Assembly (NCBI GenBank): GCA_022708385.1
Contig: JAKIYU010000045.1
Coordinates: 1 to 13,426 of the forward strand
Source of the DNA: Bacteroidota bacterium
GTDB lineage: Bacteria > Bacteroidota > Bacteroidia > Bacteroidales > PXBB01
Length of the DNA: 13,426 nucleotides
Reading direction: 5' to 3'
The translations under genes were made by a program, and so were the position numbers. The notes under the pieces are model-generated. The model saw nothing but the letters and a program-made list of their open reading frames with translations, was not told the DNA's origin and searched no databases. Of the stretch, positions 1 to 6,332 are shown piece after piece (positions within the stretch are counted from its first letter, which is position 1; each line of letters starts with the position of its first letter).

Positions 1-168
1 ATAATATGCCTCTCACTTCGTAAAATCATGAATTACTCTAATTATGAGGTGTCTAAACTTTTATTGTATTAATTTTGGGGAAAGTTCAGTTAGATTTATG
101 TAAATAAAAAGTTTGTGTTTGCAATGACAACAAACCTACATAAATTTTAGAAACGAAAAATAAAAAAA
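1..168. other. Noncoding stretch downstream of the ligase gene, with two AT-rich stem-loops
   Basis: No credible gene is seen here; the longest ATG frame (29-73) codes for 14 residues. Two imperfect inverted repeats are visible. One spans 26-47 (TCAT-G-AATTA, loop CTC, TAATTATGA, with G30 bulged). The other spans 94-145 (ATTTATGTA at 94-102 against TACATAAAT at 137-145, with partly complementary GTTTG and CAAAC runs inside). The second lies just past the end of the minus-strand polysaccharide operon and could be a transcription terminator, but no clean U-tract follows it on either strand, so this is only a suggestion. Confidence 0.4.
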
Positions 169-1608
169 TCAGATTTCCTTTGAGGTGGGCTCAGTGTAAA
201 ATAGGTCCATTATTAAAATCATGGCCGTAAAGCTCCAAAAAGGCACTGAAGCCTTGTCGGTATCAAGGAAATTATTCATAAGTCCATGTATGTAATAAGT
301 GCATAAACCAAGCACTGCGCCTAAAGCAATCATTCTGGCATTCTTATTTGAAGTTTTTTTATATACACGAACCCCTGTAAACAAAGTAGCAACTACAATA
401 AATACGACACTCAGCATACCCAAAACACCAGATTCTGACAGCGGGCCTATATATTCACTGTGGGCATTCCCCATGTCGCCGGCATTGGTACTGATGATGG
501 TTTTTTCTTTTGAAAACTGAAAGGGTGCATAAACAAGCTGATAGGTGCCCGGCCCCCAGCCAAAAACCGGACGCTCTTTAAACATCCTTATTGCTGATGC
601 CCACCTGTTAATTCTTTCGAGATTAGAAGCATCGGTTGATATATTGGCAATGGACTGGATGTGCTCGCTGTATTTTTCAGATGAGTCCTGCTTGTTTTTT
701 TTCAGTTCCATTATTATTTCTGCCCTGAACATAAAAAACAAGCCTGTAAGAACAAAAAAAATTGCGAAAACAAATTTAAAATTTATTTTTAGCTTCAATA
801 CCAAAAAGACCCCAAAAACACCTGCAAGACTAAGCCAGGCAGCCCGGCTGTATGATAACAAGACCCCCATAAAAAGTATTATAGTCAAGCCTGCGGCAAT
901 AAAACGCTTTACCTTTGTATTTGAACTGTCGAAGATAAAAGAAATAATAAATGGTAACATAAGCGCTATAGTACTTCCATAAGCGGTATGGTCATTAAAA
1001 AAGGGGTGTACTATCCAGGTGCCCACCTGCCTGTCAAAACCATAGGTTGCATGATTAATAGTGTTGTAAATAATTACACCGGCTAATGGAATGCAATAAA
1101 CCCACACAAATAATTTAATATTTTTTATTTCTTTAAACAACAACAAACCAAAAAAGAAAAAGGTACATACAAACCACAACCTGGCTGTAAGATATTTAAA
1201 AGATACCAGGGGATGTACACTTGTTATTGAGGTGATCAACATCCAAAATAAGTTGAATATAACAGCTATAGTTATAGGGTGTTTCAATAATCTTTTGTCA
1301 AACAGGTGTCCATCGTATATTACTTTAATAAGAAACAGCAAAAGCACTGCAAACATCATTGGTTCCGTAGGAATAGACACACCTACGTTGATATCCATGT
1401 CTTCAAGTTTAACCGACAAAGGTGTGCAGAAAGCTATGAGCAATATAAATTTATCAAGCGAAAAGAAAAACCAAAAACCTAAAAAGAGAAGCAACGGTAA
1501 AAAACTGAAGTAATAAAACTCATGCGCAACAAAAATGGCATTGGCCGCAATAAATACAGCACAAAGAATATAAAAAAACCGTTTTTTTAAAAATTCTTCC
1601 CTTTCCAA
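169..1608 (-). CDS. O-antigen ligase / Wzy-type polymerase family membrane protein
   Basis: Polytopic inner-membrane protein of 479 residues, about 10-12 hydrophobic segments, with hallmarks of the Wzy_C (O-antigen ligase) family. It has SYSRAAW at 253-259 ending one membrane segment. A periplasmic-loop-like region follows with RW at 335-336, P347 and GWGPGTY at 350-356, then NAHSEYIGPLSESG at 381-394, where H383 matches the conserved ligase/polymerase histidine. Family members transfer undecaprenyl-linked glycan to lipid A core or another acceptor, or polymerise repeat units; sequence alone does not separate ligase from polymerase. The start is a TTG at 1608-1606, because no in-frame ATG occurs before residue 71. 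It lies one codon (ATT) after the stop of the upstream chain-length gene and in the same frame, so coupled reinitiation is likely. It is the last gene of the minus-strand polysaccharide cluster. Confidence 0.9.
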   Translation of the reverse strand: MEREEFLKKRFFYILCAVFIAANAIFVAHEFYYFSFLPLLLFLGFWFFFSLDKFILLIAFCTPLSVKLEDMDINVGVSIPTEPMMFAVLLLFLIKVIYDGHLFDKRLLKHPITIAVIFNLFWMLITSITSVHPLVSFKYLTARLWFVCTFFFFGLLLFKEIKNIKLFVWVYCIPLAGVIIYNTINHATYGFDRQVGTWIVHPFFNDHTAYGSTIALMLPFIISFIFDSSNTKVKRFIAAGLTIILFMGVLLSYSRAAWLSLAGVFGVFLVLKLKINFKFVFAIFFVLTGLFFMFRAEIIMELKKNKQDSSEKYSEHIQSIANISTDASNLERINRWASAIRMFKERPVFGWGPGTYQLVYAPFQFSKEKTIISTNAGDMGNAHSEYIGPLSESGVLGMLSVVFIVVATLFTGVRVYKKTSNKNARMIALGAVLGLCTYYIHGLMNNFLDTDKASVPFWSFTAMILIMDLFYTEPTSKEI

Positions 1609-1611
1609 AAT

Positions 1612-2559
1612 TTATTTCTTTTGTTTTTCAAAATAAAGTATAACCATAAACGAAATTATCATAGCTGATAGGGTCGAAATAAAAACTATAAGCCACCGAA
1701 TTGGATATACCTTTTTATCGGCAGGTACAGGACTGCTTACCAAATTTGTGTAAGTCAGTTCTTTTTTTACATCACGCAGCGCAATTTCGTGCTCGGTTTT
1801 AATTTCAATATACTGTTCAATAAGGCCTTCCAGAATGTCATTCAGAAGAATATAATCCCCCCCCTTTTTCTCAAGATTTTTTTTAAGTTGTTCAACTCCT
1901 TTTGTATTAATATGAGAAGCGCCAGCACCATCAATAGTTTTCAAAAAGCCCTTGGTAACCTCTACGGCCTGTGATTTATAATCAATAATATTATACTCCG
2001 AACTCAGCTCTTTAAGCAAATTCATAACAGAGTCAATCTGATGCTCTTTCATCTTCATCTGATTACTTGTTATGACGAGCACTTCCTCGGATTTTTGTCT
2101 ATGCATAGACCTTACTTTTCTGTTGAAAAGATTAATCATTTCTTTAACCATCTCACACGCTCTTACAGGGTCTTTATCAAGCACCTCAAGCATAACCGAC
2201 TCATATTCAGTCTTTTTTATGGTCACATTGTCATTGTATTCTCTTATTAATTCACTGTAATAATGCGTTTTGTTCGGATTTATCTTATAATAATGTAACA
2301 AATCAAATTTAACAATCAGGCTGTCGCGCAGCTCATCCGACCTGAATAACTGGAGCATCTGCTCTGTAGCGGTTTCCGATGAATACGGTATGAGGTTTGA
2401 CGGATAAATAACAGCATACGATTTATATTTGGGTTCTATAAATGTCGGCCCCGAAAAAACTGAAGATAATACAATGCTTCCCACAAACACTATTAACAAA
2501 TGCCATCTCCATTTGCCTAATGCAACCATAATTTTGATATTGCTCAGTGGTTTTTCCAT
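1612..2559 (-). CDS. Wzz-type chain-length determinant protein (second paralogue)
   Basis: A 315-residue protein with the layout of Wzz/polysaccharide co-polymerases: a short cytoplasmic N-terminus, a first membrane helix near 18-38 after KWRWHLL, a large periplasmic mostly helical middle, and a second membrane helix near 289-309 after YPIRWLIV. The sequence after helix 1 (PTFIEPKYKS) and the YPIRW motif before helix 2 also occur in the neighbouring 351-residue protein, so the two are tandem paralogues. Family members set the modal length of polysaccharide chains together with the polymerase and flippase. There is no C-terminal tyrosine-kinase domain; the protein ends in EKQKK right after helix 2. 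ATG start at 2559-2557. It follows the first paralogue by 78 bp and is followed by the ligase frame after a single codon. Confidence 0.85.
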   Translation of the reverse strand: MEKPLSNIKIMVALGKWRWHLLIVFVGSIVLSSVFSGPTFIEPKYKSYAVIYPSNLIPYSSETATEQMLQLFRSDELRDSLIVKFDLLHYYKINPNKTHYYSELIREYNDNVTIKKTEYESVMLEVLDKDPVRACEMVKEMINLFNRKVRSMHRQKSEEVLVITSNQMKMKEHQIDSVMNLLKELSSEYNIIDYKSQAVEVTKGFLKTIDGAGASHINTKGVEQLKKNLEKKGGDYILLNDILEGLIEQYIEIKTEHEIALRDVKKELTYTNLVSSPVPADKKVYPIRWLIVFISTLSAMIISFMVILYFEKQKK

Positions 2560-2637
2560 ATTTAAAAGACTTTGTAAGATTATATTTATTTTCGGAATTT
2601 TTAATTTGGCTTTCCCCCAATGGGGTTTTATAATCAG

Positions 2638-3693
2638 TCAATTTTGCGGCAACTTTAGCGACGGCATCTTGGCATTCAACTGAAACTTACCCAGGTTTTC
2701 AATAATTATAATTACGATGAGAGCCAGCAAGAGTGTGAAAAATGTTGAAATAACAACAATCAACCAACGTATCGGGTATGACTTTTTTTCTGCCTTATAG
2801 GCTCTGTCAACAATAAACTTATGAGGCAATTCCTGCTCAGCATCAATCTTGGCTTCCTCGTACCTCGCTTTAAGAGCACTCATTTGTTTCTTCTCATGCT
2901 CGAGAGCGTCTCTCAAAGACACATAACCACCAGCATATTCAGCCAGATTATCTAATTGCTTCTGAAGCGCTTCGGCACCTTGTTTATTATTTTTTGACAA
3001 TGCTATTGCCAGTTGTTCGGTAATTACCTGCGACTGACTTTCATAATCATGTACACCATGTTTTCTTAACACCGACATAGAATCTTCCATCGCTTTTATT
3101 TCATCACTCTTTTTAACATACTCAGCTTTTACAATTTCAAAACCTTTTATGGCCCTCTCTTTTTGCATCTGGTTTTTAACGGTATCCAGAAGTGCCGAAA
3201 TGTCATTCGCAATATCTGCTGCCTTTTGTGGATCTTTATCCATCACATTTATTTCAACGGCCATGAATTCAGTGCGTTTAAAAGTGATGTTATCCTCATA
3301 TTCTTTATACAGTTTGGTCATTTTATACTTCGACGTGGTGTCAATATCATAATGAGACATAAGATTATGCTTTTGAATAATCCTATCCCTAATGACACTC
3401 GAGTTCAAAATTTGAAGTAATTGCTCGGCTTGCTCCTGCTCTCCAAACTCAAGAATATCCTGTTTGGCCGTTTTGGTCTCACTCAGCAAAGCCTGGGATA
3501 AAGCATTACTTGCTGTTGGAAACATGACCACAGTCGATTTATACTTGGGTGTTATAAACCATGGCGATAAAAAAAATGAAGACAACAATACAGAGACTAT
3601 AACAACAATAAATAAATGCAACCGCCATTTGACGAGAAAATAGAGAAAATTTGTCGAGTCAAAATCTTTTTTCACTGTTTGTTCCTGATTCAT
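2638..3693 (-). CDS. Wzz-type chain-length determinant protein (first paralogue)
   Basis: A 351-residue Wzz/GumC-like polysaccharide co-polymerase. The first membrane helix is near 23-46 (after KWRLHLF) and is followed by PWFITPKYKSTVV. A charged, coiled-coil-prone periplasmic region of about 250 residues comes next, then SYPIRWLIVVIST and the second membrane helix near 309-331. A 20-residue cytoplasmic tail rich in K, L and P has no Walker motifs or tyrosine cluster, so it is not a BY-kinase fusion. It shares with the downstream paralogue the motifs EQ-x-LQ, NxTxKxTE, DKDP and YPIRW. Its expected role is chain-length control with the flippase and ligase/polymerase of this cluster. ATG start at 3693-3691. 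A 279-bp gap with a composite palindrome separates it from the flippase, so it may be transcribed separately from the flippase and methyltransferase. Confidence 0.87.
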   Translation of the reverse strand: MNQEQTVKKDFDSTNFLYFLVKWRLHLFIVVIVSVLLSSFFLSPWFITPKYKSTVVMFPTASNALSQALLSETKTAKQDILEFGEQEQAEQLLQILNSSVIRDRIIQKHNLMSHYDIDTTSKYKMTKLYKEYEDNITFKRTEFMAVEINVMDKDPQKAADIANDISALLDTVKNQMQKERAIKGFEIVKAEYVKKSDEIKAMEDSMSVLRKHGVHDYESQSQVITEQLAIALSKNNKQGAEALQKQLDNLAEYAGGYVSLRDALEHEKKQMSALKARYEEAKIDAEQELPHKFIVDRAYKAEKKSYPIRWLIVVISTFFTLLLALIVIIIIENLGKFQLNAKMPSLKLPQN

Positions 3694-3739
3694 ATCTATT
3701 TGATTTTCTTAATATTCTTATTCTGTTTAAATATCCCTT

Positions 3740-3888
3740 TTAACCCAAATTACGCATTAGCGTAATTTGCCCTTTGGGCCGACGAAAAACGAAGTTTTTG
3801 TCGGGGTTAACCCTGACAAAAAGTTGCAAAAAGCAACTTTTTCGTCAATTAAGCAATAGAAATTTTCTATTGCTTAATCTGGGTTTAA
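3740..3888. repeat. Composite palindromic element: two inverted multi-hairpin modules
   Basis: Consecutive inverted repeats fill the flippase-wzz gap. Hairpin 1 (3746-3769) has arms CAAATTACGC and GCGTAATTTG, loop ATTA. A mini-hairpin GCCC-TTT-GGGC lies at 3769-3779. Hairpin 2 (3779-3804) has arms CCGACGAAAAAC and GTTTTTGTCGG with one bulged G. Hairpin 3 (3814-3847) has arms TGACAAAAAGTTGC and GCAACTTTTTCGTCA with one bulged C. Hairpin 4 (3848-3878) has perfect 15-bp arms starting ATTAAGCAATAGAAA around a single T. TTAACCC (3740-3746) and GGGTTTAA (3881-3888) close the ends, and the palindrome GGGTTAACCC (3804-3813) sits in the middle of a 28-bp inverted repeat (3795-3822, one mismatched pair). 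Read from each end towards the centre, both halves give TTAACCC or TTAAACCC, an AT-rich hairpin, GACGAAAAA and GTC-GGGTTAACCC, so the right half looks like a diverged inverted copy of the left. This resembles a REP doublet or MITE; no transposase is nearby. Confidence 0.75.
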
Positions 3889-3898
3889 TAAAGAATGC

Positions 3899-3906
3899 CA
3901 AAAGTA
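3899..3906 (-). promoter_or_regulatory. Candidate Bacteroidota -7 promoter box for the wzz genes
   Basis: The minus strand reads TACTTTTG, a full match to the TAnnTTTG -7 consensus, in the gap after the flippase gene. No clear -33 TTG/TTTG is present at the usual spacing. If real, transcripts would carry a leader of about 200 nt containing all the hairpins of the palindromic element before the first wzz gene. In AT-rich sequence such an 8-mer can occur by chance. Confidence 0.3.
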
Positions 3907-3972
3907 AACAAAAAAAATTAAACGAATGATATATATATTCAAATCGCTAATAATAAACTATTTAACATCGCC

Positions 3973-5424
3973 CTACACCAAAGTATGCCTGTTATGAATA
4001 AATTTTATTAATGCCTTCACATTTAATAACTTAATTAAAAAGGCTAAGAAGACCGCCAAAATGACAATGCCTGTTACCTTGTACGGCCAGGTAATATCGA
4101 AAAATGTTGAAATATAAGCAAACAGCGCCATAATAAGCACAAAAGAAAATAATGAAAGTATATATTTTACATTTAATTTAAGGTTTAATATTTTTACTGC
4201 CACCAGTATCTGCAATACAAAAACCACATACTGAGTTACAATACTTGCTATAGCTGAACCTAAAGCTTTTAAATGTGGTATTAATAAAAAATTTAACAGG
4301 ATGTTCACCACCACACCCAGCAAAGCAATCTGATTAAGTTGTTTCAGGTTGCCATTTGCTGTAAGCAAAGTACTGATAATATATGAACCTGAGATGGCCA
4401 CAAAGCAAATCATTAAAATTCCGAAAACATCGGCCGATAAAGCTACGTTCTCGTGATACAGCAAACCCATAATCTCTTTTTTATAAAAAAATGAACAAAC
4501 TGCCACAATAATTGCCGGAATTATTATCAATGAAAATGACAATTTAAGCATTTCATCGATCTTTTCCTTTTCTTTAAGCATTTTTGAAAAAATAGGCAAT
4601 AATAAAACTGAAAACAAATAAGCAATCATAAAACCGGCATCGAGTAATCTGAAGGCTGCCGCATATACGCCTGCATAAAACGAACCGTCGGGTAATATAC
4701 GTTCTAACATAATTCCGTCAATGCGGTAATAAAAATTCATCAGCAAGACCAATAATGCGAAAGGAAAACTGTATTTAAATACAACCAAATAAAAAGGCAC
4801 ACTCCAACGCACTTTTTTAAACTCAGCTTTCCGAGCCACTATTATAAAGGCAACAAAAAATGTAATCAGGTAACCGGCTGTTTGTGAATACACAAACCAG
4901 GTTATTTCAAACTTACCACCTCCGATATCCGTCCACAACAACACGCCGCATATAATAATCATCAGTAGCTTATCGAGCGCCGACAGCATACTGTCAGTCC
5001 GAAACATATACAAGCCCGAAATATTGGAGCGCAAATAAAGAATAAAAGAGGCTAAGAATTGATTAAAACACAAAAGCAACAACAAAAACACCTGCTCCCT
5101 GGTATATGAAAACAATACAACATACAGCAAAGTAATCAACAAATACAAACCGGCTAAAAACAACTTCATAACAACAATACCCGAAAAATGCTTATTCAAT
5201 AGTTGATTATTCTGAGCTATATTCCTGTTGTTGAAATTGGTAATCCCCAAATCGAGGAAAATATTGAACAAAAAAGAAATATTGAGCAGGGCAAAATAAG
5301 TCCCATAACTTTCAGCGCCTGTAATATTCTGAACAGTACGGTCAATCCCAAAAATCCAAAAAGGCTTTATAAGCAGATTTAATGTAAGAATCAATATCAG
5401 GTTGCTTACAAATTTCCTTTTCAT
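3973..5424 (-). CDS. Wzx-type oligosaccharide flippase (MATE/MOP superfamily)
   Basis: A 483-residue polytopic membrane protein with about 12-14 hydrophobic segments. It has the features of the polysaccharide-export branch of the MOP superfamily: an N-terminus with NLLIKPFWIFGIDRTVQN, then SYGTYFALLNISFLFNIFLD and LGITNFNNRNIAQ, a pattern seen in Wzx/RfbX-like proteins, and a C-terminal half with paired helices. Such proteins flip undecaprenyl-diphosphate-linked repeat units to the periplasmic face of the inner membrane. The length fits the family. The start ATG (5424-5422) overlaps the stop of the methyltransferase as ATGA, so the two are translationally coupled and in one operon. Presence beside two chain-length determinants and a ligase/polymerase supports a Wzx/Wzy-type pathway. 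Confidence 0.88.
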   Translation of the reverse strand: MKRKFVSNLILILTLNLLIKPFWIFGIDRTVQNITGAESYGTYFALLNISFLFNIFLDLGITNFNNRNIAQNNQLLNKHFSGIVVMKLFLAGLYLLITLLYVVLFSYTREQVFLLLLLCFNQFLASFILYLRSNISGLYMFRTDSMLSALDKLLMIIICGVLLWTDIGGGKFEITWFVYSQTAGYLITFFVAFIIVARKAEFKKVRWSVPFYLVVFKYSFPFALLVLLMNFYYRIDGIMLERILPDGSFYAGVYAAAFRLLDAGFMIAYLFSVLLLPIFSKMLKEKEKIDEMLKLSFSLIIIPAIIVAVCSFFYKKEIMGLLYHENVALSADVFGILMICFVAISGSYIISTLLTANGNLKQLNQIALLGVVVNILLNFLLIPHLKALGSAIASIVTQYVVFVLQILVAVKILNLKLNVKYILSLFSFVLIMALFAYISTFFDITWPYKVTGIVILAVFLAFLIKLLNVKALIKFIHNRHTLV

Positions 5425-6170
5425 TCACCTGCAGGTTTACTTATTTCAATGACACAATACCAGGCATATTTTCGAATACAGGGCATTAACCCGAATATAA
5501 AACGGTCAGTTTTATCAAGTAGCTTCAAAAGCCCGTTATAACACCTGAAATTTCTGAAAGGCACGGCAAAAATTGTTGTAAGATGATAATACTTTACGGT
5601 GGATATTTTAAAGAATGCTTTGACAAAATCAATATCCCTGGTAGTTAAAGGGTGCTCGTCAACAGTACGCATACGGGGTGTCAGCTTTCGGTATATATTG
5701 ATAAAGACATTATGCCCGAGTGGTTCATAAAAAAAAGCCTTTCCCCCTTTCTTCAGCACCCTGTCAATTTCACAAAACGCCTTTTCAAGATTAAGATGAT
5801 GCAGAATAGCATTACCATAAATCAGGTCAAAACTTTCCGACTCAAAGCTTAAATTCTCAGCATCCATTTCAATAAATTTCAGATTGTTCAGACCCATTTC
5901 CTGTGCAAGTCTGCAGGCATTGTTTATGGCATAATCGGATATGTCAACAGAAGTTACGGTGTTAGCATATTGCGCCAGTATAAACGAATGGCTTCCGGGG
6001 CCACAACCATACTCCAACACATTTTTACGTGTTCCGTATTTCTCAAGCAATGCAGCTAATGCTTCAAAAGAAATTTTATGAACAGCATAATACTTGTCGG
6101 CACTCTTTCTTACACCTTCGCTAAAAGCCGTATTATGATACTGTTTTTCCCTTTGAAGGCGTTCTGTCAT
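5421..6170 (-). CDS. Class I SAM-dependent methyltransferase, probably glycan-modifying
   Basis: A 249-residue soluble protein with a Rossmann-fold methyltransferase core. Motif I is VLEYGCGPG at 51-59; the acidic residue after strand 2 is D76 in TSVDIS; MDAENL at 102-107 carries the adenine-contacting D103; FDLIYGNAILHHL at 114-126 is motif IV; and VLKKGGK at 138-144 is the post-motif turn. A C-terminal segment with YEPLGHN, TPRMRT and DEHPLT (148-176) resembles small methyltransferases often found in surface-polysaccharide clusters. The substrate cannot be read from the sequence; a sugar, lipid-linked glycan or other small molecule is possible. ATG start at 6170-6168. It is the first gene of the minus-strand cluster and overlaps the flippase by 4 nt. 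No full -7 box is seen upstream on this strand; the closest is AATATTTG at 6263-6256. Confidence 0.85.
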   Translation of the reverse strand: MTERLQREKQYHNTAFSEGVRKSADKYYAVHKISFEALAALLEKYGTRKNVLEYGCGPGSHSFILAQYANTVTSVDISDYAINNACRLAQEMGLNNLKFIEMDAENLSFESESFDLIYGNAILHHLNLEKAFCEIDRVLKKGGKAFFYEPLGHNVFINIYRKLTPRMRTVDEHPLTTRDIDFVKAFFKISTVKYYHLTTIFAVPFRNFRCYNGLLKLLDKTDRFIFGLMPCIRKYAWYCVIEISKPAGE

Positions 6171-6238
6171 GTGAGATACATTATAATAATATGTGTCCTA
6201 ACTAAAAAACCATAAATTTATTTTATATTGTTGAAAAA

Positions 6239-6264
6239 AAATATTTGTTAATTTTCAAATATTT
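6239..6264. repeat. 9-bp inverted repeat in the divergent intergenic region
   Basis: AAATATTTG (6239-6247) and CAAATATTT (6256-6264) form a perfect inverted repeat around 8 nt, between the divergently transcribed methyltransferase and TPR genes. It lies about 24 bp upstream of the forward -7 box and 68 bp from the methyltransferase start. This position would suit an operator read by both promoters, but the AT-only composition makes chance occurrence plausible. Confidence 0.35.
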
Positions 6265-6288
6265 ATACAAAATTCATCTATCATTGTT

Positions 6289-6296
6289 TATATTTG
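6289..6296 (+). promoter_or_regulatory. -7 box (TATATTTG) for the TPR gene
   Basis: TATATTTG matches the TAnnTTTG -7 consensus of Bacteroidota primary-sigma promoters and lies 36 nt before the ATG at 6333, implying a 5' leader of about 30 nt. No convincing -33 TTG is present at 19-21 nt. Its position argues against the in-frame TTG at 6294, which falls inside the box, and for the ATG at 6333 as the true start. Confidence 0.55.
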
Positions 6297-6332
6297 TTTT
6301 TTAATAGAAACATTCACTTAAATAATATTATC

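Noticed and set aside
70..77. TAATTTTG on the plus strand as a promoter
   Set aside because: It would point into the antisense side of the ligase gene with no downstream forward gene and no -33 element; likely chance.
545..982. 145-codon forward open frame within the ligase region
   Set aside because: It lies antisense to a well-supported ligase/polymerase gene with recognisable motifs, and its own translation has no recognisable features.
2613..2627. CCCC-AAT-GGGG stem-loop between the two wzz genes
   Set aside because: The stem is only 4 bp with a 3-nt loop and no T-run follows on the transcribed strand; not supportable as a terminator.
6226..6300. GTT-containing direct repeats as LytTR binding sites upstream of the TPR gene
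   Set aside because: GTT cores at 6230, 6247, 6286 and 6296 do not show the roughly 19-22 nt start-to-start spacing of LytTR sites and match the rest of the consensus poorly.
6294..6332. TTG-initiated N-terminal extension of the TPR protein
   Set aside because: The TTG lies inside the TATATTTG promoter box, and the ATG at 6333 starts directly with a good signal peptide.
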